Positions 26,394 to 35,690 are shown, numbered from the stretch's first letter. The stretch: 64,000 nt of DNA from JANQPX01 sp050633905 (GCA_050633905.1 JBOEHJ010000023.1:76225-140224); one strand, 5' to 3'. The notes: generated from the letters alone by a model not told the origin. Numbers and translations are program-made.

Positions 26394-27239
26394 TTAGTCT
26401 GGCGCTTGTCCAGATGCGCCGAGTCCTTGCAGGACAGCCCGCGTCGCAGCCTCGATATCAGGTTCCGTCGACGATAATATCGCCAGACGATCGAACAGCT
26501 CAGGGTCGCCCGCCAGCGTTCTGCGGATGCTCCGGCCGAAGGTCTGGCGAAGTTCTGTGCCGATGTTGAACTTACAAATCGCTGAACTCGCTGCGAGATG
26601 TCGCCGTTGTTCGATCGATACGCCGGAACCGCCATGGATGACAAGGGGGACTTCGGTCTTGGCCTGAATTGCTGAAAGGCGCTGCTCGTCAAGGTTCGTT
26701 CCGTTGTCCATTTGCAGATGCACATTGCCGATCGAGATCGCCATGGCATCAACGCCGGTCTCTTGGGCGAAACGAGCGGCCTCGTTAGGATCGGTGCCGG
26801 CGGATTGGTCGCCATCGGCATAGCCGACAAAGCCGATCTCACCTTCTGCGGAACTACCGGCCTTATGGGCAAGAGCGGTCATCTCAGCGGTTTTTTCGAT
26901 ATTCTCTTCAAGTGGCAATCGAGAGCCATCAAACATCACCGATGTAAAGCCACAATCGATCGCTTGCCGGCACTCGTCCAAGGTGTAGCCGTGATCTAGA
27001 TGCATCACAATCGGGACGGATGCCGCGTCGGCCAGATACCCGAACATTGAGGCTAGGACGGGGAGCGGTGTGTGCTTCCGGCATCCCGGCCCCGCCTGCA
27101 AGATGACAGGCGCACATTCGGCCTCAGCGGCGGTGACATAGGCGCGAGAATCTTCCCAGCCGAGGCAGACTAGCCCTGGCACGGCATAACCCTCAGCGAG
27201 AGCAGGCCGAAGGACATCAGCCAGCGCGGCTCGAGTCAT
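26394..27239 (-). CDS. iolJ: Class II fructose-bisphosphate aldolase family, probable IolJ
   Basis: The class II aldolase zinc ligands are visible: MHLDHGYTLDECRQAI, GNVHLQMDNGTN and IHGGSGVS in a 281-residue protein. In an inositol cluster such an aldolase cleaves 6-phospho-5-dehydro-2-deoxygluconate to dihydroxyacetone phosphate and malonate semialdehyde (IolJ). Its ATG (27237-27239) overlaps the iolB stop by four bases, so it belongs to the iol operon. Assignment to IolJ rather than another aldolase rests on this context. Confidence 0.82.
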   Translation of the reverse strand: MTRAALADVLRPALAEGYAVPGLVCLGWEDSRAYVTAAEAECAPVILQAGPGCRKHTPLPVLASMFGYLADAASVPIVMHLDHGYTLDECRQAIDCGFTSVMFDGSRLPLEENIEKTAEMTALAHKAGSSAEGEIGFVGYADGDQSAGTDPNEAARFAQETGVDAMAISIGNVHLQMDNGTNLDEQRLSAIQAKTEVPLVIHGGSGVSIEQRRHLAASSAICKFNIGTELRQTFGRSIRRTLAGDPELFDRLAILSSTEPDIEAATRAVLQGLGASGQAPD

Positions 27240-28078
27240 TTGAATTTGGCGATCATGTCCTTGATGCCTGGGATGGTCTCGATCTGATAGGCATGGCTCG
27301 GCTGGAAGAACTGCACCAGCGAGCGTTGGGAGAGGCCGCCTAGGATGGTGAAATAGTACATTTCATAACCCGGCAGCGCGCAGCAGGGATGATAGCCGTT
27401 ATCGAGGCAGATCGTGGAGCCATCGACGATGTGATAGGCATCGCCGGGCTCGCCATCCGCCCGCTGCAGCATCTGCACGCCGGAGCCGTGGTTGGGCCGA
27501 AAACGGAAATTATAGGTCTCGTCATGGCGGGTTTCATCGGGCAAGCGATCGGTATCATGCTTGTGGCTGGGAAAGCCGGACCAGCCGCCGGCACCAACAG
27601 TGAAGAGCTCGGATACCAGAAGGCGGCCGACTTTGTCCGCCTGCTTTTGACCCAGAATATGCTTGATTTTTCGGTGGGTTTTGGTGTCATCCGAGCCGTA
27701 TTGAACAAGATCAAGCGCGTTTGAGCGCACGTCAAAGGGCTCCAGGACTTTGTCGTATTTGGCGCCGGCGACGAACGTCTCGGTTTCATCGGAGACAGCC
27801 ACGATCTCGACCGTGGCGCCTGAAGGCGCATAAACGCCCTCCGGCTCGCCATCCCAGACATCGACACCACGTCCGCCAAGCTTCTTGAAGCTAACACCTT
27901 CGATGTTCACATCAACACTGCCGGTCGCCGGCACGACGCAGGTTTCATAACCTGGCACCTGATAGGTGAAAGCTTCACCCTGCTTCAGCTTTACAATGTT
28001 GAAGTAATTCAACGGGACCGTTGCGTCACCAACGTCGACGATCGGCTTGTTCTGGTTGTCGTAAGGGGCGATATGCAA
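27236..28078 (-). CDS. iolB: 5-deoxy-glucuronate isomerase
   Basis: This 280-residue bicupin matches IolB. Typical blocks are SELFTVGAGGWSGFPSHKHD (metal-binding His), LPDETRHDETYNFRF, DGSTICLDNGYHPCCALPGY and MYYFTILGG. It isomerises 5-deoxy-glucuronate to 5-dehydro-2-deoxygluconate in myo-inositol breakdown. The start is a TTG at 28078: GAGGAG stands seven bases before it and no ATG is in frame nearby. The gene sits between iolC and iolJ in an operon with tight spacing. Confidence 0.93.
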   Translation of the reverse strand: MHIAPYDNQNKPIVDVGDATVPLNYFNIVKLKQGEAFTYQVPGYETCVVPATGSVDVNIEGVSFKKLGGRGVDVWDGEPEGVYAPSGATVEIVAVSDETETFVAGAKYDKVLEPFDVRSNALDLVQYGSDDTKTHRKIKHILGQKQADKVGRLLVSELFTVGAGGWSGFPSHKHDTDRLPDETRHDETYNFRFRPNHGSGVQMLQRADGEPGDAYHIVDGSTICLDNGYHPCCALPGYEMYYFTILGGLSQRSLVQFFQPSHAYQIETIPGIKDMIAKFK

Positions 28079-28098
28079 GAGAGAACTCCTCGGATTGG

Positions 28099-29067
28099 TC
28101 AGCGTTGGTTCGTTCGATCATCCATAAAGTCATTGAGCTCGTCCGTCGTCGGGATGGCTTCAGCGCAGCCGGCGCGCGAGACGGTGATCGCGGCTGAAGC
28201 CGAGCCGCGATCGACGGCGGTTGGAAGGTCCAATCCCTGAACGAGGGACGAGAGCAGCCCGCCCATGAAGGCATCACCGGCTCCGTTAGGGGCGAGGGCT
28301 TCGACGGGGTAGATGCCACATTCGGTTTCGTTATCTTCAGTAATCGTGATGGACCCCTTTTCGCCCTGCTTATAGACGACAATCGAGGCCCCACTCCGAA
28401 CAAGCGTCCTCGCCTTTTCAAGCCCCAGATCATAACCACCGGCCATGAAGCCGAACTCATCATCATTGCCAATGATGACGTCGCAATAGGTGGCAGCTCT
28501 CGAATAAACCTCGGCTGCTTCCTCAGCTGAAGCCCAAGAATAGGGTCGATAATCGACATCGAAGATCAAAGGAAGACCGGCCTCTTTGGCGAGATCGAAG
28601 GCGCGAAAGGTCGAGGTGCGCGACGGTTCGCCGGCGAGCACCGTGCCTGTGGTGATCAACCCGGCAAAGGCGGCATAATCCGGCTTTTCAACATCGGCTT
28701 TGGTGAGTTGGAAATCGGCAGCACCATTCCGATAGATGACAGTCTCCGTCCGGTCATAGACGGCAAGCGAGTTTCGATATTCGCCGCCGACCATTGTCAC
28801 GAAACCGGTATCGACACCGTAGCGCTGAAGTTGGTGGATGCAAAAGCGCCCGATCAGATCATCGGAAACCGGCGTCATGATGGCAGCGGCGCAGCCAAGC
28901 TTCACCAGCCCAGCTGAGATGTTGGCGCTCGATCCACCAAGACCTGCGGAAAAAGACGCGCTCTCCAACGCCGTCTCACCATGAACAGCCGGCGTAAAAT
29001 CCATACCCGCCCGACCAATCACCAGGAACGTCCTGGAGCGTTGACTGAAGAGGTTTATGGCTGGCAT
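28099..29067 (-). CDS. iolC: 5-dehydro-2-deoxygluconokinase
   Basis: A PfkB-family kinase of 322 residues with the two family signatures: GGSSANISAGLVKLG near the N-terminus and APNGAGDAFMGGLL near the C-terminus, whose Asp is the catalytic base. Within the inositol pathway it phosphorylates 5-dehydro-2-deoxygluconate. ATG at 29067 overlaps the iolD stop by one base (TGATG) and is preceded by GGAAAGG; the upstream in-frame start at 29106 lies inside iolD and is not used. Confidence 0.92.
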   Translation of the reverse strand: MPAINLFSQRSRTFLVIGRAGMDFTPAVHGETALESASFSAGLGGSSANISAGLVKLGCAAAIMTPVSDDLIGRFCIHQLQRYGVDTGFVTMVGGEYRNSLAVYDRTETVIYRNGAADFQLTKADVEKPDYAAFAGLITTGTVLAGEPSRTSTFRAFDLAKEAGLPLIFDVDYRPYSWASAEEAAEVYSRAATYCDVIIGNDDEFGFMAGGYDLGLEKARTLVRSGASIVVYKQGEKGSITITEDNETECGIYPVEALAPNGAGDAFMGGLLSSLVQGLDLPTAVDRGSASAAITVSRAGCAEAIPTTDELNDFMDDRTNQR

Positions 29068-30941
29068 CAGATGCCTTTCCTTTGACGGGATCGGCCGGAT
29101 TCCCAATCATTGTGGGCGGTGCGCACTTTTTCGTGTTCGGAAACTTCGGGCGTGCCGACCTCCCACCAGGTATGGCCTTCCGTTGTCCAGCCTTCATAGG
29201 CATCGACATTCATCACGATCACGGATGTCTTGTCGGCGGTTTTGGCGCGCTTGAAGGCGTCGCCGAGTTCGGTGGGGTTGGCAACGGTCTCGGCGTTTGC
29301 ACCCATGGCGCGGGCATGGGCCTCAAAATCGACGGCGAAGGCGTTAGGAACGGTTGGGCAGTCCTTGAAGAGGCAGTTGAAGCTCTCATTGCCGGTGCCG
29401 TTCTGAAGCTTGTTGATGACGGCAAAGCCGCCATTGTCGAGCACGAGGATGATCAGCTTTTTCTGGGTGAGCACCGAGGAATAGATATCGGAATTCATCA
29501 GGAGATAAGAACCATCACCGCAAAAAACGATGGTGTCCCTGTCCGGCTCCACCTCGCTCTGGGCGATCCTCGCCCCCCAAGCGCCGGCGAGCTCATAGCC
29601 CATGCAGGAAAAACCGAACTCGACGTCAACCGTGCCGGTATCGAGGGTTCGCCAGTTCGCGGTGACTTCGGCCGGCAGACCGCCTGCTGCCGCCACTACC
29701 CTGTCCTTCGGATCACAAAGCGCGTTCACCACACCAATGGCCTGGCCATAGGAGTTCGGACGATTGGTGTCCGTCCTGACATTGTCAGCGACGTAAGTAT
29801 CCCAGCTTGCTCGTTCCGTCTTGGCCTCATCCACCCAATCCGCCGGTGCTTTGTAACCGCCGAGGCCTGCAGCCAGGCTCGCAATGCCGAGCTTGGCGTC
29901 ACCAACCACTGGGAGTGAGCGGTGCTTGCCGGCATCGTGGCGAGCAGCGTTGAGCGAGATCAGGCGGGCGTCCTTGGCGAAGGCGGTCCAGGAGCCGGTG
30001 GTGAAGTCCTGTAATCTGCAGCCGATCGACAGGATCACATCGGCCTTTTCAGCAATCGCATTGGCGCTATTCGATCCCGTAACGCCGATCGGACCGATAT
30101 TCAGCGGATGCTCAGCGACCAGGTTAGCGCGCCCGGCAATCGTCTCGACCACGGGGATGCCATGGGTCTCGGCAAAGTCAGTAAGTTCAGCCACCGCACC
30201 CGAATACTGCACCCCACCGCCTGCGATAATCACAGGTCGGGATGCTGACCTCAGTAACGCCGAAGCCTCGGCGACCTCGACACTATCTGGAGGCTGGCGG
30301 CGGATATGGTGGGTTTTTTCGTCGAATAGTTCGGTTGGGTAGTCATAGGCCCAGCCTTGGATGTCTTGGGGGAGTGCCAAAAAAACGGGGCCGCAATCGG
30401 CAGGGTCGAGCATGGTGGCGAAGGCTGCTGGCAGGGACTGCATGATTTGGGCCGGATGGGTGATCCGGTCCCAGTAGCGGGAAACCGCCTGGAAGCCATC
30501 GTTCAAGCCGTAACCAGGATTACCGAAATGTTCGAGCTGTTGGAGCACGGGGTCCGGCAGTCTCGTGGCATAGGCATCGCCGCAAAGCATCAGAACCGGA
30601 AGGCGGTTCGCATGGGCAAGCGCTGCTGAGGTGTAGAGATTGGCGGTGCCGGGACCGGCTGATGCCGTACAGAACATGAAGCGCCGCCGAAGGTGATATT
30701 TCGCGTAAGCGGCAGCTGCAAACCCCATGCCCTGCTCATTCTGGCCGCGATAAAGTGGCAAAACATCCCGGTGATCGTAGAGCGCCTCGCCGAGGCAAGT
30801 GACATTGCCATGGCCGAAAATGCCAAAGCCGCCACCGCAGAGGCGTTGGCGCTTGCCGTCGATCTCGATGAACTGCGCGGCCAGATACCGGACGATCGCC
30901 TGTGCCGTCGTCAGACGGACCTCGCTGACTGCCTTACTCAC
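29067..30941 (-). CDS. iolD: 3D-trihydroxycyclohexanedione hydrolase (ThDP-dependent)
   Basis: This 624-residue protein has the thiamine diphosphate enzyme layout: N-terminal pyrimidine domain (GGGFGIFGHGNVTCLGEAL, RGQNEQGMGFAAAAYAK), central domain, and a ThDP-binding motif starting FCGDGSYLLMNSDIY and closing with LDNGGFAVIN. IolD hydrolytically opens the ring of 3D-(3,5/4)-trihydroxycyclohexane-1,2-dione. The start is GTG at 30941, with GGGAGG five to six bases upstream; the frame stays open to 31097 but runs through the operator region. It is the first gene of iolDCBJ. Confidence 0.94.
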   Translation of the reverse strand: MSKAVSEVRLTTAQAIVRYLAAQFIEIDGKRQRLCGGGFGIFGHGNVTCLGEALYDHRDVLPLYRGQNEQGMGFAAAAYAKYHLRRRFMFCTASAGPGTANLYTSAALAHANRLPVLMLCGDAYATRLPDPVLQQLEHFGNPGYGLNDGFQAVSRYWDRITHPAQIMQSLPAAFATMLDPADCGPVFLALPQDIQGWAYDYPTELFDEKTHHIRRQPPDSVEVAEASALLRSASRPVIIAGGGVQYSGAVAELTDFAETHGIPVVETIAGRANLVAEHPLNIGPIGVTGSNSANAIAEKADVILSIGCRLQDFTTGSWTAFAKDARLISLNAARHDAGKHRSLPVVGDAKLGIASLAAGLGGYKAPADWVDEAKTERASWDTYVADNVRTDTNRPNSYGQAIGVVNALCDPKDRVVAAAGGLPAEVTANWRTLDTGTVDVEFGFSCMGYELAGAWGARIAQSEVEPDRDTIVFCGDGSYLLMNSDIYSSVLTQKKLIILVLDNGGFAVINKLQNGTGNESFNCLFKDCPTVPNAFAVDFEAHARAMGANAETVANPTELGDAFKRAKTADKTSVIVMNVDAYEGWTTEGHTWWEVGTPEVSEHEKVRTAHNDWESGRSRQRKGI

Positions 30942-31016
30942 GCCTGCCTCCCTATCGAAAAAATATCGTGCTGCGTCGAATTTGGATTGACGGCGACAGC
31001 CATTCGAAGATACGCA

Positions 31017-31036
31017 ATTTGCAACCGGTTGCAAAT
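31017..31036. promoter_or_regulatory. LacI-type operator 1 in the iolD/dehydrogenase divergent promoter
   Basis: ATTTGCAACCGGTTGCAAAT is a perfect 20-bp palindrome with the central CG characteristic of LacI/GalR operators. It lies between the divergent iolD and Gfo/Idh genes. An almost identical palindrome is found at 34507-34528 beside the LacI gene. Confidence 0.85.
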
Positions 31037-31071
31037 AGTTTGTGACTGACGAGCATATCGGGAGACGAGGC

Positions 31072-32178
31072 TTGGCGCGAAACATCGGCATAGGCATCGT
31101 TGGCGGCGGCTATATGGGCAAGGCGCATGCTGTCGCCATGGCGTCGGTGGGGGCCCTGTTCGAAACAGGATTGCGGCCAAGATTGGAGATGGTCGCGGGC
31201 TCGACACCAGAGTCAGGACAACGTCTCGCCGAGAAATTCGGATACAAACGCGCCGCCGATGACTGGCAAACGCTGGTTGCCGATCCCGCGGTCGAGGCGA
31301 TCATCATCGCATCTCCGCAAATGACCCACCGCGCCATCGCTGAGGCGGCTTTCGCGCTTAAAAAACCGGTCTTTTGCGAAAAGCCGCTTGGCGCCTCGCT
31401 CGACGACGCCAAGGCGATGGTTGCCGCCGCCGAAGCCAATGGCTGCGTCAACATGATCGGTTTCAACTACATCCGAACGCCCGCCTCGCAATTCGCAAGA
31501 AAGCTGATCCAGGATGGCGAGATCGGTGATGTCACCTGGTTTCGCGGCGAGCATACCGAGGATTTCTACGCCGATCCGGAGCTGCCAGCGACCTGGCGAG
31601 CAGAAGGTGATGCCAATGGCACGATGGGGGACCTCGCACCACATATGATCAATGGCGCCCGCGCGCTCATGGGGCCGATCCGGGAGCTAAGCGCCGAGCT
31701 TGAGACAGTTTATCAGCAACGCGGTGGCGTTCCCGTCACCAATGACGATCAGGCGCATTTGATGTGCCGCTTTGAAAGTGGCGTCATGGGCCATCTCTTC
31801 TTCAGCCGTGTCGCAACCGGCCGGAAGATGGGCTATGCCTACGAGATCAATGGCACCGCGGGCGCTATTCGCTTTGATCAGGAAGACCAGAACGCGCTCT
31901 ATCTTTACCGGGCCGAAGGTCCGGAGCGCGAACGTGGCTTTCGAAAAATCCTGACCGGCCCGGAACATCCGGATTACCTTCCGTTTTGCCAGGGGCCAGG
32001 CCATGGCACCGGCTATCAGGATCAGATCATTATCGAGGCCAAGGATTTTCTGACCGCGATTGAAAGCGGCAATAATGTATGGCCGACCTTCAGGGAAGGC
32101 CTTGAAGTCGCCCGTGTGGTCGCTGCCGTTCGCGAGTCACACCGGTCCAGAAGCTGGCAGACCGTCAGTGACTTTTGA
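31072..32178 (+). CDS. Gfo/Idh/MocA oxidoreductase 1 (inositol dehydrogenase-like)
   Basis: The NAD-binding motif GIGIVGGGYMGKAHA opens the protein, followed by FCEKPLGASLDDAK (the catalytic EKP box) and a C-terminal Gfo/Idh domain. In the iol locus such enzymes oxidise myo-inositol, scyllo-inositol or an inositol ketone. The frame starts with GTG at 31042, only five bases past the operator; TTG at 31072, with GGGAGA six bases upstream, gives a start closer to the Rossmann fold and is preferred (368 residues). Which inositol isomer it uses is not visible. Confidence 0.85.
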   Translation: MARNIGIGIVGGGYMGKAHAVAMASVGALFETGLRPRLEMVAGSTPESGQRLAEKFGYKRAADDWQTLVADPAVEAIIIASPQMTHRAIAEAAFALKKPVFCEKPLGASLDDAKAMVAAAEANGCVNMIGFNYIRTPASQFARKLIQDGEIGDVTWFRGEHTEDFYADPELPATWRAEGDANGTMGDLAPHMINGARALMGPIRELSAELETVYQQRGGVPVTNDDQAHLMCRFESGVMGHLFFSRVATGRKMGYAYEINGTAGAIRFDQEDQNALYLYRAEGPERERGFRKILTGPEHPDYLPFCQGPGHGTGYQDQIIIEAKDFLTAIESGNNVWPTFREGLEVARVVAAVRESHRSRSWQTVSDF

Positions 32179-32211
32179 AACTTCAATCCATTGAATATCA
32201 GGGGTAATTCC

Positions 32212-33369
32212 ATGAAAAAATTGAACTGGGGCATGATCGGTGGCGGCCAAGGCAGCCAGATCGGTCCAGCACATCGTCTGGGTACGTCCGTGGTCGGCGC
32301 CTATGATTTCGTCGCCGGCGCGCTCGATCATCGTGCCGATGAGGGCCGTGCCTATGCAAAATCACTGGGCATCGCCGATGACCGAGCCTATGGCGATTGG
32401 CAGGAAATGCTGGCGGGTGAGCGCCATCGAGAGGACCGGGTCGATCTGGTGACCGTGGCCACCCCGAACGCCACCCATTTCGAGATCACCAAGGCGTTTC
32501 TCGAGGCGGGCTTTCACGTCCTCTGCGAAAAACCCATGACGATGACAGTTGAAGAAGGCGAAGAAATTGTAGCGCTTGCTAGCGTAGCAGGCCGCATCTG
32601 CGCGGTGAATTACGGGTATAGTGGTTATCCGCTGGTGCGCCATATGCGAGCGATGGTGGCGCGCGGCGATCTTGGCAAGGTCCGAGTGATCAAGGCGGAA
32701 TTCGCCCATGGTCACCATGCCGATGCCGCCGATGCCGACAACCCTCGTGTGCGCTGGCGCTATGATCCGACCCAGGCTGGCGTTTCCGCTCAATTCGCGG
32801 ATTGCGGTATTCATGCGCTGCATATGGCGAGTTTCGTCGCCGGCGATGAGGTTCGTCGCCTGTCCGCCGACTTTGCCTCCACCATCGAAAGCCGTGAACT
32901 TGAAGATGACGCCATGGTCAATTTCCGCATGGAAGGCGGTGCTGTCGGGCGTTTGTGGACCTCGTCTATCGCTGTCGGCCGCATGCACGGCCTCACCCTT
33001 CAAGTGTTCGGTGAGAGAGGCGGGCTGAAATGGGTGCAGGAGCAGCCGAACCAACTGACCTGGACGCCAACTGGCGGCCGCAATCAGATCATCGAGCGTG
33101 GTGAAGCTGGCCTCTCGCCCGAGGCTGATCGCGCCAATCGCGTGACCATCGGTCATCCCGAGGGCATGCCGCTCGCATTTTCCAATATCTATGCCGATCT
33201 TGCCGAGGTGATCACCGCCAACAAGGAGGGCAGATCAGCCGATCCCGCCGCCAATCTCTTTCCGAAAGCCGAAGACGGCCTCCGCTCCATGGCCGCCGTC
33301 CACGCCACTGTCGCCTCCGCCAACGCCGAGGGCGCCTGGGTTGATGCAAGACCGCCTATGTATCGTTGA
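32212..33369 (+). CDS. Gfo/Idh/MocA oxidoreductase 2
   Basis: A second dehydrogenase of 385 residues begins MKKLNWGMIGGGQGSQIGPA and has the CEKPMTMTVEEGEE box and the HHADAADADNPRVRWRYDP stretch found in inositol-ketone or scyllo-inositol dehydrogenase-like members. AGGGG eight bases before ATG at 32212 sets the start rather than TTG at 32191. It follows the first dehydrogenase by 33 bases and should be co-transcribed from the operator-controlled promoter. It may interconvert inosose and inositol isomers. Confidence 0.87.
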   Translation: MKKLNWGMIGGGQGSQIGPAHRLGTSVVGAYDFVAGALDHRADEGRAYAKSLGIADDRAYGDWQEMLAGERHREDRVDLVTVATPNATHFEITKAFLEAGFHVLCEKPMTMTVEEGEEIVALASVAGRICAVNYGYSGYPLVRHMRAMVARGDLGKVRVIKAEFAHGHHADAADADNPRVRWRYDPTQAGVSAQFADCGIHALHMASFVAGDEVRRLSADFASTIESRELEDDAMVNFRMEGGAVGRLWTSSIAVGRMHGLTLQVFGERGGLKWVQEQPNQLTWTPTGGRNQIIERGEAGLSPEADRANRVTIGHPEGMPLAFSNIYADLAEVITANKEGRSADPAANLFPKAEDGLRSMAAVHATVASANAEGAWVDARPPMYR

Positions 33370-33428
33370 CGGCAAGGAACGCGGGTAATGCGATCACTGC
33401 AGTGGCGCCGCCATCTCGTTGACTTTTC

Positions 33429-34433
33429 TTATAGGGAGGGTCTCTTCAGCGTGCCGCGCTCGATCACCTTACAGGGGAAGAGGTGAGCTTCTGGTTTATG
33501 GTTTGGATCGATTAACATGGTCGCGATCAGATCGATCGAGACATCGATGATCTGATCGATCGGTTGGCGAATGGTGGTAAGATCAATGTTCTGCCAGCCC
33601 GCCATTTCCATGTCGTTCAGGCCGATCAAGCCGATATCATCGGGTACGAAAAGGTCATGGGATTGAATAGCCGACAAGGCTCCGATCGACAAAACGTCAT
33701 CACCGCAAAAATAGGCTTCGGCAGGCAGACCGGCCTCGAGCAATTGGCACATCTCGGAGCGCCCGGCCTCGAAGGAATAGGCTTTCGCAAAGCTGAAGCT
33801 CGCCTCGGTATCCGGGTGTTTCGACATTTCGCTCAAAAAACCTGTCAAACGATCCTGGGTCGAGGTTGCTTTCTCCGGCCCGCCCAGAAAGGCAATTCGA
33901 CGATAGCCACGTGCCAGAAGCGTTTGCACTGCAAGCTTGCCACAGGCGACATTGTCGATCCCGACGACATGCACATTCGGAGCCTCGGCATGTCGGCCGA
34001 AGGAATGCACGACCGGCATCTTAGCGTCGCGGAAGGCATGCGCGAAGGTGAGTGGCAAGGTTGAAGAGGCGACAATGACGCCATCGACCGAATATTGCTT
34101 CAACATGCGCACGGAGTGGTCAGGATCGGTCTCATCAGTCAAATTGACCAGCAGAGGACGAAGCCCCCGTTCCTGAAGGCCGCGGGTGAAAAGGTCGAAC
34201 ACCTGCAGGAAAATGGGATTGTGAAAATTGTTGGAGATCAGGCCGATCATTTTGGTCCGACCGGTGGTCAGGCTGGAGGCGAGCGCGTTCGGGCTGTAGC
34301 CAAGATCAATGGCTGCCTCCTCTACCTTGCGCCTGGTCTTCTCAGAAACCGAGGCCCCATCGGTGAAGGTCCGGGACACGGCTGAGCGTGACACCCCTGC
34401 CCTTTCGGCCACCTCCCGTAACGTTACCGTCAT
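33429..34433 (-). CDS. LacI-family transcriptional repressor of the iol locus
   Basis: The helix-turn-helix VTLREVAERAGVSRSAVSRT is at the extreme N-terminus (about residues 3-22), followed by the hinge helix (NALASSLTTGRT) and a periplasmic-binding-like sugar domain. ATG at 34433 has a GGGGGG stretch five bases upstream; the frame extends to 34460 without signal. Length 334 residues. Its position between the dehydrogenases and the ABC transporter, and the two matching palindromes at both divergent promoters, make it the likely regulator of all three units, responding to an inositol-pathway metabolite. Confidence 0.92.
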   Translation of the reverse strand: MTVTLREVAERAGVSRSAVSRTFTDGASVSEKTRRKVEEAAIDLGYSPNALASSLTTGRTKMIGLISNNFHNPIFLQVFDLFTRGLQERGLRPLLVNLTDETDPDHSVRMLKQYSVDGVIVASSTLPLTFAHAFRDAKMPVVHSFGRHAEAPNVHVVGIDNVACGKLAVQTLLARGYRRIAFLGGPEKATSTQDRLTGFLSEMSKHPDTEASFSFAKAYSFEAGRSEMCQLLEAGLPAEAYFCGDDVLSIGALSAIQSHDLFVPDDIGLIGLNDMEMAGWQNIDLTTIRQPIDQIIDVSIDLIATMLIDPNHKPEAHLFPCKVIERGTLKRPSL

Positions 34434-34506
34434 TTTTACCCCCCAAACGTCCAACGCCACTTATGGACGATCGACCTATCGGCGTATGTTATCTGAAAAT
34501 TCAGCA

Positions 34507-34528
34507 ATTTTGCAACCGGTTGCAAAAT
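34507..34528. promoter_or_regulatory. LacI-type operator 2 at the lacI/ABC divergent promoter
   Basis: A 22-bp perfect palindrome (ATTTTGCAACC and its complement) shares the 18-bp core TTTGCAACCGGTTGCAAA with operator 1. It lies between the LacI gene and the sugar ABC operon, so autoregulation and control of uptake are both likely. Confidence 0.85.
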
Positions 34529-34617
34529 AGACCCGTTTATGTTCTTTTTTAGTCAGGGGATGCATGTTATACGCACCGCCGCCGAGAATGATGAAACGTT
34601 GGATCAGGGAGACTTCG

Positions 34618-35565
34618 ATGAGACTTTCCGCAAAGACAGTCCTTTTTGCCGCCGGCGTGGCCACAGCGGCCTTGCTGCCGGGCGCCGCTTCGGCTGAAGG
34701 TGAGAAATATGTGCTCGTCAGCCATGCGCCGGACAGCGACAGTTGGTGGAACACCATTAAGAACGGCATCGCGCTCGCCGGTGAGCAGGTTGGTGTCGAG
34801 GTTGAATACCGCAATCCACCGACCGGTGATATCGCCGACATGGCGCGCATCATCGAGCAAGCCGCCGCCTCTCAGCCCGACGGCATCATCACCACGCTTG
34901 CTGATTTCGACGTCCTCCAGGGTCCGATCAAGGCCGCGACCGATCAGGGCATCGATGTCATCATCATGAATTCCGGCACAGCCGAGCAGGCACGTGAAGT
35001 TGGCGCTCTCATGTATGTCGGTCAGCCCGAATATGACGCAGGCGTTGCCGCTGGCCTGCGGGCAAAGGATGACGGCGTGACCTCATTCCTTTGCGTCAAT
35101 CATGCGATCCAACAGCCGATCGTTGGTGAGCGCTGTCGGGGCTTTGCCGATGGTCTCGGCGTCGAGCTTGGCGACAGCATGATGGATAGCGGCACGGATC
35201 CCTCTGAAATCAAGAATAAGGTTCTCGCCTATCTCTCCGCGAATCCTGACACCGGTGCCGTGTTGACCCTAGGTCCGACATCAGCCGATCCCACCATCGA
35301 AGCGCTCAAGGAAAACGGCATGGCCGGCGCCATCTACTTCGGCACCTTCGATCTGGGCACCGAGATCGTGAAGGCGATCAAGGAAGACATTATCGTCTGG
35401 GGCATCGATCAGCAGCCCTTCCTCCAGGCCTATCTTCCAGTCATCATCCTCGCCAATTGGGACCGTTACGGCGTTCTCCCCGGCAACAATATCAACTCCG
35501 GCCCGGGCTTCGTCACCAAGGACGCGCTTGAGAAGGTCGAAGAGTTCGCGGGCGAATACCGCTAG
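34618..35565 (+). CDS. Sugar (probably inositol) ABC transporter substrate-binding protein
   Basis: The 315-residue protein has a signal peptide (MRLSAKTVLFAAGVATAALL, cleaved after ASA) and a type I periplasmic binding domain (Peripla_BP_4) with VLVSHAPDSDSWWNTIKNGI and ADMARIIEQAAASQPDGI. AGGGAGA five bases before ATG at 34618 sets the start; an earlier ATG at 34564 would mask the signal peptide. It is the first gene of an ABC operon controlled by the LacI operator; inositol or a derivative is the likely ligand by context. A terminator follows it. Confidence 0.88.
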   Translation: MRLSAKTVLFAAGVATAALLPGAASAEGEKYVLVSHAPDSDSWWNTIKNGIALAGEQVGVEVEYRNPPTGDIADMARIIEQAAASQPDGIITTLADFDVLQGPIKAATDQGIDVIIMNSGTAEQAREVGALMYVGQPEYDAGVAAGLRAKDDGVTSFLCVNHAIQQPIVGERCRGFADGLGVELGDSMMDSGTDPSEIKNKVLAYLSANPDTGAVLTLGPTSADPTIEALKENGMAGAIYFGTFDLGTEIVKAIKEDIIVWGIDQQPFLQAYLPVIILANWDRYGVLPGNNINSGPGFVTKDALEKVEEFAGEYR

Positions 35566-35581
35566 GTAAGAACGCTCTGTT

Positions 35582-35599
35582 CGGGTCTGAATAGACCCG
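35582..35599. other. Small hairpin upstream of the ABC-operon terminator
   Basis: CGGGTCT and AGACCCG form a perfect 7-bp stem around GAAT, 17 bases after the binding-protein stop. With the adjacent terminator it may protect the 3' end of the binding-protein mRNA. Confidence 0.5.
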
Positions 35600-35606
35600 T
35601 ATGATC

Positions 35607-35645
35607 AACCGGCGTTCGGTCAATCTGGTCGAACGCCGGTTTTTT
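35607..35645 (+). terminator. Intrinsic terminator between ABC binding protein and permease
   Basis: AACCGGCGTTCG (35607-35618) pairs with CGAACGCCGGTT (35630-35641), followed by a run of six T. It should terminate most transcripts after the binding-protein gene and let a fraction read into permease and ATPase genes. Confidence 0.85.
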
Positions 35646-35690
35646 CGTTCAAGGTTAGACAACATGGCCTGATCCGGGGGGGGCCAATCG

